From Gallionella straubiae (GTDB taxonomy: Bacteria > Pseudomonadota > Gammaproteobacteria > Burkholderiales > Gallionellaceae), in assembly GCF_051257895.1 (NCBI RefSeq), contig NZ_CP194331.1, positions 620,001 to 684,000 on the forward strand: a DNA stretch of 64,000 nt. The letters run 5' to 3'. Position numbers and translations under genes: made by a program. Positions 1 through 8,460 of the stretch are shown one piece after another; position 1 is the first letter of the stretch, and each line of letters starts with the position of its first letter. Under the pieces are notes generated by a model. That model saw only the letters and a list, made by a program, of their open reading frames with translations, made no database searches and had not been told where the DNA came from.

Positions 1-5
1 AAATG

Positions 6-33
6 TTGACAGACATTCGAATATCCCTATAAT
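6..33 (+). promoter_or_regulatory. Consensus sigma-70 promoter of the tRNA-Gly/tRNA-Cys unit
   Basis: Both hexamers match consensus exactly: TTGACA at 6-11 and TATAAT at 28-33, separated by 16 bp. The tRNA-Gly gene begins 14 bp after the -10 box, as expected for a stable-RNA promoter. It probably also transcribes tRNA-Cys. Confidence 0.88.
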
Positions 34-47
34 GCGCAACTCGTTTT

Positions 48-123
48 GCGGGAATAGCTCAGTTGGTAGAGCGCAACCTTGCCAAGGTTGAGGTCGAGAG
101 TTCGAGACTCTTTTCCCGCTCCA
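48..123 (+). tRNA. tRNA-Gly (anticodon GCC)
   Basis: A complete cloverleaf is readable. The acceptor stem GCGGGAA at 48-54 pairs with the 3' strand before the encoded CCA (121-123), the anticodon stem is CAACC/GGTTG, and the anticodon GCC is at 81-83. The T-loop is TTCGAGA. It lies just downstream of a consensus promoter and 63 bp upstream of tRNA-Cys, a common betaproteobacterial pairing. Confidence 0.97.
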
Positions 124-129
124 AACAAC

Positions 130-158
130 TAAGGGAAAGCATCTCCTGCTTTCCCTTA
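130..158 (+). other. Perfect hairpin between tRNA-Gly and tRNA-Cys
   Basis: An 11-bp perfect stem (130-140 with 148-158, around a 7-nt loop) starts 7 nt after tRNA-Gly. There is no U-tract, so it looks more like a processing or partial termination structure than a strong terminator. Confidence 0.55.
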
Positions 159-186
159 ATCATTTCAAGCCAGTGTTCCTCGGCAC

Positions 187-260
187 GGCGCGGTAGCAAA
201 GCGGTTATGCACCGGATTGCAAATCCGTGTAGGTCGGTTCGACTCCGGCCCGCGCCTCCA
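187..260 (+). tRNA. tRNA-Cys (anticodon GCA)
   Basis: The acceptor stem GGCGCGG (187-193) pairs with CCGCGCC (250-256), followed by discriminator U and encoded CCA. The anticodon GCA is at 219-221 in the loop TTGCAAA. The U73 discriminator is the known cysteine identity element. A decayed second copy lies at 5756-5827. Confidence 0.97.
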
Positions 261-270
261 GTCCAGAAGC

Positions 271-302
271 CAGAAACCACGCCATTTCAGGCGTGGTTTC
301 TG
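271..302 (+). terminator. Hairpin terminator after tRNA-Cys
   Basis: A 13-bp perfect stem (271-283 with 290-302) around a 6-nt loop begins 11 nt after tRNA-Cys. The U-tract is weak, but position and stem strength fit the end of the tRNA transcript. Confidence 0.6.
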
Positions 303-467
303 CTTTGGGCCTTGGGCGCAGCGATCGGTAAGCTTTGCACCTCATCTACATAGTATTACCTATTGAGCCATGAGGGTGCCTAAGTTAGATTCCCAATAGT
401 CATGGCGACTTGCAAAAGACCGCAATGTGCGCAGCCCAGCGTTAGCCCTTAACTTCAGGAGGTTCGC

Positions 468-1127
468 ATGTTCAAGCTGATAACAGTCGCGCTCTTTGGC
501 ACCGCCGTCATGGTATCTATGCCGGTTTGCTATGCCCAAGGCAACGGCACCGCCGCGCACAAGATGGACAGGAGGGTGGTCGTGACGCAGTCTGCCGTAG
601 CTTTGCGGCTGGGCATGCGGCAACTGTGGGAAGACCACCTTGTTTACACGCGGAACTACATCATCAGCGGGCTTGGGGGCCTCGAAGATTCCCAGAAGGT
701 TGCCGAACGGCTTCTCAAAAACCAGGACGATATCGGCAACGCCATCAAGCCATATTATGGCGGGATGGCGGGCGACAGGCTCGCTTCGCTGCTGCGCGAC
801 CATATCCTGATTGCCGCGAATGTCGTGAAGGCAGCCAAGGCTGGCGATAACGACGGCTTGGCCGCAGGACAGAAAAAGTGGCATGAGAATGCCGATGACA
901 TCGCCGCTTTCCTGAGCAGCGCAAACCCCAACTGGCAGAAAGCGGTGCTCACCGACATGTTGTACAAACATCTCGATTTCACGACCTCCGAGGTCGTTTC
1001 CAGGCTCAAGAAAGACTGGGCCGCAGACATCGATGCCTACGATAAAGGGCATGCACACATGCTCGCATTCGCCGACATGCTCACTACGGGGATTGCCAGG
1101 CAGTTTCCAAGAAAGTTTTCCAGATAA
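468..1127 (+). CDS. Exported alpha-helical protein of unknown function
   Basis: 219 aa. The start follows an AGGAGG ribosome binding site at the normal distance. Residues 1-23 form a signal peptide ending in a C-Y-A cleavage-like motif, so the product is probably periplasmic. The mature part looks almost entirely helical, is rich in Lys/Ala/Asp, and shows no CxxCH haem motif or recognised catalytic motif. It may be a four-helix-bundle periplasmic protein. It precedes the cytochrome c oxidase operon by about 100 bp on the same strand, but a role in oxidase function is only suggested by position. I do not recognise the family with certainty. Confidence 0.75.
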   Translation: MFKLITVALFGTAVMVSMPVCYAQGNGTAAHKMDRRVVVTQSAVALRLGMRQLWEDHLVYTRNYIISGLGGLEDSQKVAERLLKNQDDIGNAIKPYYGGMAGDRLASLLRDHILIAANVVKAAKAGDNDGLAAGQKKWHENADDIAAFLSSANPNWQKAVLTDMLYKHLDFTTSEVVSRLKKDWAADIDAYDKGHAHMLAFADMLTTGIARQFPRKFSR

Positions 1128-1162
1128 TGCCCGATCAGGCAGGGTGAAGGACTCAAATCCAA

Positions 1163-1182
1163 CAGGCGGGACGGCCCGCCTG
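1163..1182 (+). other. Hairpin upstream of ctaC
   Basis: Perfect 8-bp stem CAGGCGGG/CCCGCCTG with an ACGG loop, lying between the exported helical protein gene and ctaC. No U-tract follows. It could be an attenuator or an RNA processing or stability element. Confidence 0.4.
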
Positions 1183-1225
1183 ACGGTCAGGGAGAAACAG
1201 AAGCATACTCGGCGGAGGTTATGCC

Positions 1226-2503
1226 ATGGAATTAGCCGGTGCGGCCATTCATGATGAACCTGCCACTCAAGAGCGGTACAGCACGCTTCCCTGTTGCGGC
1301 ATAAGGCACGAGGCTGCAAGTCTCCATGAGGAAAGACCGGCTATAAAACAGCTGCGGCCATGGCTCGGGGTGGTTTTTTTCCTTTTTGCTTCCGATCCGG
1401 CATGCGCGAAATCAATCTGGGACTTTCAGGAACCCGTTACCCCCGTGGCCCGTGATTCGATGACGGCGAGCGTAGATTTTCTGCACATCATCATGGGCAT
1501 CTATGTGGTCGTTTTTGCCATCTTCGCTTATTCCATCTTCAAGCATCGCAAGAGCTCAGGTGCTCAACCGGGGACATTCACCGGCCCACGCAGCAAACGG
1601 CAGTGGATATTGGCAATCGCTCCCTTTCTGCTGCTGATCTTCATCGATTACGTCTGGATGGGTATCCCCGCCTTCCAGGCCATCGCGCGTATGGAAGATA
1701 CCGGGACCGCTGCCGAAATGGTGGTCAAGGTGACGGCCAGCCAGTGGAAATGGCAGTATGAATACCCGGAAGAGAACATCAAATTCGTCAGCACCATCGC
1801 GACCTCGCAAGACCAGATCCATGGCAGGAAGGCCAAGGGCGAGCATTACCTGCAGGAAGTGGACAATCCGCTTGTCCTGCCCACCAACAGGAAGGTGCGC
1901 ATCCTCCTGACCTCCAGCGACGTGATCCACTCCTGGTGGGTGCCTTCCTTCGGCGTCAAGCGCGACGCCGTTCCCGGCTATCTGCGCGAGATGTGGGTAA
2001 ACATCGACAAGCCCGGAACCTACCGCGGCCAGTGCTCCCAGTTATGCGGCGACGGGCATGCCTTCATGCCCATCGTGGTGGAGGCCGTCGCCGAGCCGCA
2101 ATTCAGGGAATGGCTTGCGAAGAAAAAAACGGAAGGCACGACATCAGAGCTGGCTGCCGGCAAGGCCTGGAGCAGGGAAGAGCTGATGGCGAAAGGGGAG
2201 GAAGTCTATAACCGGATTTGCATCGCCTGCCACCAGGCTGGCGGCAAGGGGGTTCCGGGGGCTTTTCCTGCATTGGCGGGAAGCAAGCTCGAAAATGGGC
2301 CGTTCCTCGATAAGGAAGGACGCCTGCTCAAGGACGGCCATCTGGACCGGGTCATGAACGGCAAGCCGGGTACCGCCATGCAGGCCTTCAAGAATACCCT
2401 GTCCGATGTCGAGATCGCCGCGATCGTGACCTATGAGCGCAATTCGTTCGGCAATCACATGGGCGACATGGTGCAGCCTTCGCTGGTCAAGGCATTGCGT
2501 TAA
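1226..2503 (+). CDS. ctaC: Cytochrome c oxidase subunit II with fused cytochrome c domain (caa3 type)
   Basis: 425 aa. It accepts electrons at the CuA centre of the terminal oxidase. The chosen ATG has GGAGG at 1214-1218, 7 nt upstream; the long N-terminal stretch before the hydrophobic signal (about residues 43-60) makes an internal start conceivable. Two transmembrane hairpin helices follow. The cupredoxin domain carries all CuA ligands: His in HSWWVPSFG, the two Cys, His and Met in CSQLCGDGHAFM. A C-terminal cytochrome c domain has CIACH for covalent haem, making this a caa3-type subunit. It heads the oxidase operon, with ctaD starting 10 nt after its stop. Confidence 0.95.
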   Translation: MELAGAAIHDEPATQERYSTLPCCGIRHEAASLHEERPAIKQLRPWLGVVFFLFASDPACAKSIWDFQEPVTPVARDSMTASVDFLHIIMGIYVVVFAIFAYSIFKHRKSSGAQPGTFTGPRSKRQWILAIAPFLLLIFIDYVWMGIPAFQAIARMEDTGTAAEMVVKVTASQWKWQYEYPEENIKFVSTIATSQDQIHGRKAKGEHYLQEVDNPLVLPTNRKVRILLTSSDVIHSWWVPSFGVKRDAVPGYLREMWVNIDKPGTYRGQCSQLCGDGHAFMPIVVEAVAEPQFREWLAKKKTEGTTSELAAGKAWSREELMAKGEEVYNRICIACHQAGGKGVPGAFPALAGSKLENGPFLDKEGRLLKDGHLDRVMNGKPGTAMQAFKNTLSDVEIAAIVTYERNSFGNHMGDMVQPSLVKALR

Positions 2504-2512
2504 GGAGAACAC

Positions 2513-4099
2513 ATGACTGGAACCGCTGCAGTTGCGCATGACCATCCACCCGCGGGCCTGATGCGCTGGCTGACCACCACCAACCACAAGGACCTTGGCA
2601 TCCTGTACATGAGCTTCGGCGGCCTCATGTTCTTCGTCGGCGGCTCTTTCATCATGGCGGTGCGTGCCGAGTTGCTGCTGCCGGGCCTGCAGCTCTTTTC
2701 GCCCGCCATGTACAACCAGTTGTTCACCCTGCATGCCCTGATCATGGTGTTCGGCGCGATCATGCCGTTCGCCACGGGCCTCAACAATTACCTCATCCCG
2801 CTCATGATAGGTGCGCCCGACATGGCGCTGCCGCGGGTCAACAACTGGGGGTTCTGGATCCTGCCGTTTGCCGCGCTCCTGCTGCTGATCCCGTTTTTCC
2901 TGCAATTCTCCGGCATCGGCAGCGGCGCCTCCGGGCTCGGCTGGGTGATGCACAACACCTCGCTGGATTTGCAAAGCGGGATCGGGATCGATTTTGCGAT
3001 CTTCGCGATCCACCTGCTGGGGCTCTCGTCCATCAGCGGCGCGATCAACGTGGTGGTGACGGTGTTCAACATGCGCGCGCCGGGCATGACGCTGATGAAG
3101 ATGCCGCTGTTCGTCTGGGGATGGCTGATCACCGCCTTCATGCTGATACTGGCCATGCCGGTCTTCAGCGCGGCGGCCACCATGCTGCTGACCGACCGGC
3201 ATTTCGGCACGCATTTCTTCGACGCCGCCAACGGCGGCGACCCGATCCTGCTGCAGCACCTGATCTGGTTCTTCGGCCACCCGGAGGTGTATATCGTGCT
3301 GTTGCCGGTATGGGGGCTGATCCCGCATATCCTCGCGACCTTCTCGCGCAAGCCGGTCTACGGCTATCGGGCGCAGGTCTATGCGCTGTGGGCGATCTGT
3401 TTCCTCAGCTTCATCGTGTGGTCGCACCACATGCTGACTTCCGGCCTGCCGCTCGCCGCAGAGGTGTACTTCATGTATGCCACGATGGCGATCTCCGTTC
3501 CCACCTCGGTGCTGGTGTTCTGCTGGCTGGGTGCGATATGGCGCGGCGCCATGACTTTCGAGACGCCGATGCTGTTCGCGCTGGGCTTCGTCGCCCATTT
3601 CGGCATGGGGGCGCTGACCGGCCTGATCCTGCCGGATGTCGCGGTCAATGCGCAGTACCACAACAGCTACGTGATCGTCTCGCATTTCCATTACACCTTC
3701 TTCGGCGGCGGTATCTTCGGAGTGATGGCCGCGCTGTACTACTGGCTGCCCAAGTTCACCGGCCGCATGTTCGACGAGAGGCTCGGCAGGCTGCATTTCT
3801 GGCTGACGGTGGTCTCCTTCAACCTGACCTTCGCCCCGCAATGGTTTGCGGGGCTGGACGGCATGCCGCGCCATGTTGCGGACTATGCGCTCAGGTTTTC
3901 CACCATGAATTTCATTTCTTCGATGGGCGCCTTCCTGCTGGGGCTCTCGCAACTGCTGCTGGTCTACATCGTGGTCAAGTGTGTGCGCAACGGGCCGAAA
4001 GCCACAGGCCAGGTATGGGAGGGCGCGCAGGGGCTGGAGTTCACCCTGCCTTCTCCGCCGCCGTACCACACCTTCGAAACTCCGCCGGAGGTCAAATGA
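2513..4099 (+). CDS. ctaD: Cytochrome c oxidase subunit I
   Basis: 528 aa, the usual length for the haem-copper oxidase catalytic subunit with about 12 membrane helices. It holds the low-spin haem and the haem-CuB site where O2 is reduced and protons are pumped. Visible hallmarks are TNHKDLG near the N terminus, the HALIMVFGAIMP haem-ligand region, and WFFGHPEVY, with the CuB His and the Tyr expected to be cross-linked to it. A second histidine cluster is VSHFHYTFFGGG. AAGGAG precedes the ATG. Its TGA overlaps the ATG of the next small gene, indicating coupled translation. Confidence 0.97.
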   Translation: MTGTAAVAHDHPPAGLMRWLTTTNHKDLGILYMSFGGLMFFVGGSFIMAVRAELLLPGLQLFSPAMYNQLFTLHALIMVFGAIMPFATGLNNYLIPLMIGAPDMALPRVNNWGFWILPFAALLLLIPFFLQFSGIGSGASGLGWVMHNTSLDLQSGIGIDFAIFAIHLLGLSSISGAINVVVTVFNMRAPGMTLMKMPLFVWGWLITAFMLILAMPVFSAAATMLLTDRHFGTHFFDAANGGDPILLQHLIWFFGHPEVYIVLLPVWGLIPHILATFSRKPVYGYRAQVYALWAICFLSFIVWSHHMLTSGLPLAAEVYFMYATMAISVPTSVLVFCWLGAIWRGAMTFETPMLFALGFVAHFGMGALTGLILPDVAVNAQYHNSYVIVSHFHYTFFGGGIFGVMAALYYWLPKFTGRMFDERLGRLHFWLTVVSFNLTFAPQWFAGLDGMPRHVADYALRFSTMNFISSMGAFLLGLSQLLLVYIVVKCVRNGPKATGQVWEGAQGLEFTLPSPPPYHTFETPPEVK

Positions 4100-4227
4100 T
4101 GAGCGAGCCTATGATAAAGAGGGAGCGGCGCACGGCACAACTAGCGGTTGCGCTGCTGCTGTTCGTGGCGGCCATCTATGCCGTGACTTTTATCAAGCTG
4201 CCGGTATGGCTGCCGGTATTGCAGTGA
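4096..4227 (+). CDS. Small single-pass membrane protein of the oxidase operon
   Basis: 43 aa. The ORF overlaps the ctaD stop (ATGA); GGAGG at 4087-4091 would serve either the ATG at 4096 or the adjacent one at 4099. A short basic N terminus (KRERR) is followed by one hydrophobic helix of about 20 residues. Many betaproteobacterial ctaD-ctaG operons carry a protein of this size, usually called cytochrome oxidase small assembly protein. The assignment rests on position and topology, since the sequence is too short for motif evidence. Confidence 0.75.
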   Translation: MMSEPMIKRERRTAQLAVALLLFVAAIYAVTFIKLPVWLPVLQ

Positions 4228-4239
4228 AAGGCGGTCGCG

Positions 4240-4770
4240 ATGAATGAAGCGCTCAGACAGGCAAACCGGCGGCTGACCGTCAGGCTGCTGCTCCTGGTTG
4301 CCGCCGCAACCGGCTTCGCATTCGCGCTCGTGCCGTTCTATGACCTGTTGTGCAGGGTGACCGGCCTGAACGGCAAGACCGGCGGGGCAGTACAGATTGC
4401 GCAGGCGTCGGAAGCGGATACCGCGCGCTGGGTGACGGTGGAATTTACCAGCACCGTGATGCCGGGCATGAGCTGGGAATTTCGTCCCGCGCAGACCAGG
4501 ATGCGGGTGCATCCCGGCGAAGTAACCAGAATCAGCTACCTGGCCAGAAATCCAAGCAACCAGGCGGCGACCGGGCAGGCGGTGCCGAGCGTGAGCCCCG
4601 GCTGGACGGCGCAGCATTTCAACAAGATCGAATGCTTCTGTTTTCAGCGGCAAGTACTGCAGCCGGGAGAGGCGAAGGAAATGCCGCTGGTTTTCCTGGT
4701 CAGCCCGGAGCTGCCTGCCGAGGTGCAGGAGATCAGCCTTTCCTACACCCTGTTTCCTGTTTCCGGGTGA
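4240..4770 (+). CDS. ctaG: Cytochrome c oxidase assembly protein CtaG (Cox11 family)
   Basis: 176 aa. It delivers copper to the CuB site of subunit I. One N-terminal membrane anchor (about residues 15-35, ending in LVPFYDLLCRVTG, a family hallmark) is followed by a periplasmic immunoglobulin-like domain. The copper-binding CFCF motif lies in KIECFCFQ, and VPSVSPG and the MPLVF strand are typical of Cox11. It sits between the small membrane protein and ctaE, as in many alpha- and betaproteobacteria. Confidence 0.95.
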   Translation: MNEALRQANRRLTVRLLLLVAAATGFAFALVPFYDLLCRVTGLNGKTGGAVQIAQASEADTARWVTVEFTSTVMPGMSWEFRPAQTRMRVHPGEVTRISYLARNPSNQAATGQAVPSVSPGWTAQHFNKIECFCFQRQVLQPGEAKEMPLVFLVSPELPAEVQEISLSYTLFPVSG

Positions 4771-4788
4771 ACGCTTAAGGAGACCGTC

Positions 4789-5643
4789 ATGAGCGAAACG
4801 CGCAGCGACAGCCATTACTATGTGCCGCCCCCGAGCCACTATCCGGTGACGGTCAACCTGGGGCTTTTCATCCTGGTGCTGGGATTTGTGCTGAGGATCA
4901 ATGCCATCGCTTCCGGCGTCGCCCCTATCCTTGCGGGGATGGCGGTGGTGCTCTATGGCGCGTTCGGCTGGCTGGGGAAAATCATCTGCGAGGACGAGAG
5001 CGGGAATTACCGCCCTTGGGAAGACAGCTCCTTCCGCATCGGCATGGCCTATTTCATTCTTTCCGAGATCGCTTTTTTCGCCTCCTTTTTGCTGGCGCTG
5101 ATGTACGTGCGCGCCTTTGCACTGCCGGAGCTGTCGTCCATGGACCCGGCCTTCACGCTGTGGCCGGATTTCAAGGAAACATGGCCGTCGGGCGGCCCGA
5201 AGTCGCAGGCATTCACCCCGTTGAATGCCTGGGGCATTCCCGCAGCCAATACCATCCTCATCCTGGCATCGGCCGCATCAATGATGTGGGCGCGCAAGGG
5301 GCTTTCGACCACCAATCGCGGCCAGATGGTTGCTGGCTTGGCGATTGCGCTTGTCTTGGGCGTGGCGTTCCTCTTCCAAGAGGCGATGGAATACCACCAT
5401 GCCGCCGGGCTGGGTGTTACCCTGGCCAGCGGCGTTTACGGCACGAATTTTTACATGCTGACCGGCGTGCATGGCATGCATCTCCTGGCGGGCCTCATCA
5501 TGCTGATCGTGTTGCTGCTTCGCGCTTTTCACGGGCACTTCAAGGCCGAAAGCCGCGTCGGGCTGGACCTCGTGAGCTGGTACTGGAACTTTGTGGTGGT
5601 GATACCGGGATTGCTGATATTCGTTTATTTCTACTGGTTGTAA
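4789..5643 (+). CDS. ctaE: Cytochrome c oxidase subunit III
   Basis: 284 aa, hydrophobic, with about seven predicted membrane helices. Subunit III stabilises the catalytic core and protects it from turnover-dependent inactivation. Family features include SSFRIGMAYFILSEIAFF early, the FQEAMEYHH segment and the C-terminal WYWNFVVVIPGLLIF. AAGGAG lies just before the ATG. It is the last gene of the oxidase operon. No ctaA, ctaB or surf1 gene is in the window, so haem A synthesis must be encoded elsewhere. Confidence 0.96.
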   Translation: MSETRSDSHYYVPPPSHYPVTVNLGLFILVLGFVLRINAIASGVAPILAGMAVVLYGAFGWLGKIICEDESGNYRPWEDSSFRIGMAYFILSEIAFFASFLLALMYVRAFALPELSSMDPAFTLWPDFKETWPSGGPKSQAFTPLNAWGIPAANTILILASAASMMWARKGLSTTNRGQMVAGLAIALVLGVAFLFQEAMEYHHAAGLGVTLASGVYGTNFYMLTGVHGMHLLAGLIMLIVLLLRAFHGHFKAESRVGLDLVSWYWNFVVVIPGLLIFVYFYWL

Positions 5644-5712
5644 CCCACCCCATCCTTGCCTGTCGGGCACAGGCTTGCTGAATTTATGCAGAAGTCTTTT
5701 TCGCTATTCAAA

Positions 5713-5718
5713 TATAAT
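5713..5718 (+). promoter_or_regulatory. -10 element upstream of the tRNA-Leu region
   Basis: TATAAT at 5713-5718, with no good -35 box at 16-18 bp. It lies 43 bp upstream of the tRNA-Cys-like remnant and about 110 bp upstream of tRNA-Leu, so it probably drives the tRNA-Leu precursor through the remnant. Confidence 0.45.
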
Positions 5719-5755
5719 GCGCCCCCGAGAGGCGAAGAAAAACCGCATCGCAAGG

Positions 5756-5827
5756 CAGAAAACACCCAAGCGGTTGATTTGATGCGATTGCAAATCCATC
5801 GATACCGGTTTGATTCCTGCAAATACC
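5756..5827 (+). pseudogene. Decayed tRNA-Cys-like remnant
   Basis: Compared with the intact tRNA-Cys at 187-260, this stretch keeps AAGCGGTT (5768-5775), the anticodon block GATTGCAAATCC (5786-5797, identical over 12 nt) and a degraded T-loop TTTGATTCC (5809-5817), in order and with near-identical spacing. The acceptor stem no longer pairs, the T-stem has mismatches and no CCA follows, so it cannot be a normal tRNA. It ends 2 nt before tRNA-Leu. A residual 6-bp stem with one bulge remains around the anticodon loop. Confidence 0.6.
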
Positions 5828-5828
5828 T

Positions 5829-5918
5829 GCCCGGGTGGTGAAATTGGTAGACACAACGGACTTAAAATCCGTCGAGGCTTAACCCCTCGTACCGGTTCGA
5901 TTCCGGTTCCGGGCACCA
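5829..5918 (+). tRNA. tRNA-Leu (anticodon TAA)
   Basis: A 90-nt class II tRNA with a long variable arm. The acceptor stem begins GCCCGGG at 5829; the 3' strand is followed by A73 and encoded CCA (5916-5918). The anticodon TAA is at 5863-5865 within the loop CTTAAAA. The T-loop is TTCGATT. Confidence 0.97.
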
Positions 5919-6033
5919 TTCATGGGGCTTTCAAGCCCATGGCCTTCCCCGTCTTGGGGCACCAATATTATTACCGTACAGTATGTACGATATGTGCGAT
6001 GCTGCGGCTTGAATTACTTCATCAGGAGGATTT

Positions 6034-6954
6034 ATGCGGCTGGCGATGATCGGATTGGGCAAGATGGGCGGCAACATGGCGCGCAGGCTGCGCCGCCACG
6101 GAATCAAGGTAGTCGGTTATGACCGTTCGGCGGAAGCTGTCGCGCAACTTGTTGCGGAGGAGGGCATGCTGGCGGCCGCCTCGATAGCCGACGCAGTGGC
6201 GCAATTATCCAGCCCGCGCGTGGTGTGGCTGATGCTTCCGAGCGGTGAACCCACCGAGCAACAGATTCGTGCGCTGGCGCCGCTGCTGGCGAAAGGCGAT
6301 GTCATCGTGGATGGCGGCAATTCCAATTACCATGACAGCCAGCAGCGCGGAGCATGGCTGGCGGAGCAGGGCATCGGTTTCATGGATTGCGGCACCTCCG
6401 GCGGCATCTGGGGACTGGAGAACGGCTATTGCCTGATGGTCGGCGCAACGCCCGAAGTAGCCAAGACCATGACCCCCATCCTGCAAGCCCTGGCTCCATC
6501 AGCGGAACACGGCTGGGCGCATGTCGGGCCGGTCGGCGCGGGACACTTTACCAAGATGATCCACAATGGCATCGAGTACGGCATGATGCAATCCTTCGCC
6601 GAAGGGCTGGAGTTGTTGCGCGGCAAGCAGGAATTCGCGCTCGACCTGGCGCAGATCACCGAGCTGTGGCGGCATGGTTCGGTGGTGCGCAGCTGGCTGC
6701 TCGACCTCACTGCGGAAGCGCTGAAACATGACCAGGAACTGGGAAAAGTGGCGCCTTATGTGCCGGACTCCGGCGAAGGGCGCTGGACGGCAGTGGAGGC
6801 GATCGACCAGGGTGTCGCTGCGCCGGTGCTGACCCTGGCATTGCAGATGCGCTTTGCCAGCCAGAGCGAAACCGGCTACGGCTACCGCCTGCTTTCCACC
6901 ATGCGCAATGCCTTCGGTGGCCATGCGGTCAAGCATGCGGACGGGGGAAAATGA
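6034..6954 (+). CDS. gnd: 6-phosphogluconate dehydrogenase, decarboxylating (short NAD-type)
   Basis: 306 aa. It oxidatively decarboxylates 6-phosphogluconate to ribulose-5-phosphate. The N-terminal Rossmann motif GLGKMGGNMARRL begins at about residue 7, DGGNSNYHDS is the substrate loop, and the catalytic region contains GHFTKMIHNGIEYGMMQ. At about 300 residues it belongs to the short class (GndA/YqeC-like, often NAD-preferring) rather than the 470-residue E. coli type. AGGAGG lies just upstream. Its stop overlaps the zwf start (ATGA), so it opens the gnd-zwf-glk-pgl operon. Confidence 0.95.
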   Translation: MRLAMIGLGKMGGNMARRLRRHGIKVVGYDRSAEAVAQLVAEEGMLAAASIADAVAQLSSPRVVWLMLPSGEPTEQQIRALAPLLAKGDVIVDGGNSNYHDSQQRGAWLAEQGIGFMDCGTSGGIWGLENGYCLMVGATPEVAKTMTPILQALAPSAEHGWAHVGPVGAGHFTKMIHNGIEYGMMQSFAEGLELLRGKQEFALDLAQITELWRHGSVVRSWLLDLTAEALKHDQELGKVAPYVPDSGEGRWTAVEAIDQGVAAPVLTLALQMRFASQSETGYGYRLLSTMRNAFGGHAVKHADGGK

Positions 6955-8456
6955 AAGTTTCTGAGCCTTGTACGCTGATGATATTCGGCGCGGGCGGCAA
7001 CCTCAGCCGCCGCAAACTGATTCCGGCATTGTTCCGCCTGGAAATGGCAAAGCGCCTGCCGGAGCAGATGGCGATACTGGGTTGCGACATCGCGCAGCGG
7101 CAGCGCGACGAATGGCTGGACATCGTTACGGGGATATTGCGGCCGCTCCACCCGCAGGGAATGGATGAGGCTGCGCTGCAGCGATTTTGCGCACGGTTGC
7201 ATTATTTCGCCATTCCGCCCGGCGACGATGCGGCCTACTCGCGTTTGCAGCAGTTGATCGAAGAAAACCCGAAATTCCCTCCCAATGTGGTCTATTACAT
7301 GGCGGTGCGTCCGGTGGATTATCCCGCCATCGTCGACAAGATGGGCAATGTTGGTCTGCTCCAGCAAAAGAACGGCTGGCGGCGCGTGGTGATCGAGAAG
7401 CCCTTCGGCTACGACCTGCTCAGTGCGCAGACGCTGCAGGCGGGTCTGTACCGGCATCTGGACGAGCCGCAGATTTACCGCATCGACCATTACCTCGGCA
7501 AGGGCACGGTGCAGAACGTGATGGTGTTCCGCTTCGCCAACCTGCTGCTGGAGCCGCTGTGGAACCACCACTACATCGACCATGTGCAGATTACCCATTC
7601 CGAAACTCTGGGCATCGAAGGGCGTGCCGATTACTACGAAGGCGCCGGCGCGCTGCACGACATGATCCAGAGCCATCTGCTGCAATTGCTGGCCCTGGTG
7701 GCGATGGAGCCTCCGGTGACGATGTCCGCCGAGCATTTGCGCGACGAAAAGGTAAAAGTGCTGAAAGCGATTCGCCCGATCACGCAAAATTCGGTGCATG
7801 CCCACGCCTTCCGCGGCCAGTACGCCAGCGGCAGCATCGACGGCAAGATGGTTCCCGGCTATCTGGAAGAGCCCGGCGTAGCGGCGGACAGCACCACGGA
7901 AACCTACGCGGCATTGAAGCTGTTCATCGACAACTGGCGCTGGGCTGGGGTGCCGTTCTACCTGCGCACCGGCAAGCGCATGGCGGAGGGCAGCTCGGCA
8001 ATCTGCGTGCGCTTCAAGAGCCCGCCGCAGGATTTGCTGCGTCACACGCGCCAAGGCCCGCCGCAGCCGAACTGGATCATGCTGGGCATCCAACCCAACG
8101 ATTGCCTGAAGATGGAAATGCAGGTCAAGGTGCCGGGACTGGACTTGCACACCCGCGCCATCAGCCTGGATGCGACGTACCGCAAGGGCGGCGACGAGGA
8201 TTACGACGCCTACGAAGGCCTGCTGCTGGACGTGATCCAAGGGGATCATTCGCTGTTCCTGCGCATCGACGAAGTGGAAGCGGCATGGCGCGTGGTGGAT
8301 CCGATCCTCAAGGTGTGGGCGATGGAACGCGATTTCATCAACGGCTACCCGGCGGGAAGCTGGGGACCGCGCGGCACCTACCGGCTGTTCGACCGTGACG
8401 ACCAGTTCTGGCGCCATTCGCTGAATCTGGATGGCGCCAGCCTGCAGGCCTATTGA
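6951..8456 (+). CDS. zwf: Glucose-6-phosphate 1-dehydrogenase
   Basis: 501 aa, typical length. It oxidises glucose-6-phosphate to 6-phosphoglucono-delta-lactone and yields reduced nicotinamide cofactor. The nucleotide-binding motif FGAGGNLSRRKL is near residue 11, and the active-site signature RIDHYLGKGTVQN holds the substrate-binding Lys and catalytic His region. EKPFGYDL is also conserved. Translation is probably coupled to gnd through the 4-nt overlap; glk starts 4 nt after its stop. Confidence 0.97.
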   Translation: MKVSEPCTLMIFGAGGNLSRRKLIPALFRLEMAKRLPEQMAILGCDIAQRQRDEWLDIVTGILRPLHPQGMDEAALQRFCARLHYFAIPPGDDAAYSRLQQLIEENPKFPPNVVYYMAVRPVDYPAIVDKMGNVGLLQQKNGWRRVVIEKPFGYDLLSAQTLQAGLYRHLDEPQIYRIDHYLGKGTVQNVMVFRFANLLLEPLWNHHYIDHVQITHSETLGIEGRADYYEGAGALHDMIQSHLLQLLALVAMEPPVTMSAEHLRDEKVKVLKAIRPITQNSVHAHAFRGQYASGSIDGKMVPGYLEEPGVAADSTTETYAALKLFIDNWRWAGVPFYLRTGKRMAEGSSAICVRFKSPPQDLLRHTRQGPPQPNWIMLGIQPNDCLKMEMQVKVPGLDLHTRAISLDATYRKGGDEDYDAYEGLLLDVIQGDHSLFLRIDEVEAAWRVVDPILKVWAMERDFINGYPAGSWGPRGTYRLFDRDDQFWRHSLNLDGASLQAY

Positions 8457-8460
8457 AGCC

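Noticed and set aside
360..1319. 319-aa minus-strand frame over the exported helical protein
   Set aside because: The plus-strand gene has a ribosome site and signal peptide; the antisense frame has neither.
2144..4069. Long open frame antisense to ctaC-ctaD
   Set aside because: His/Arg/Gln-rich translation without domains, wholly opposite two well-conserved genes; a by-product of GC-rich codon use.
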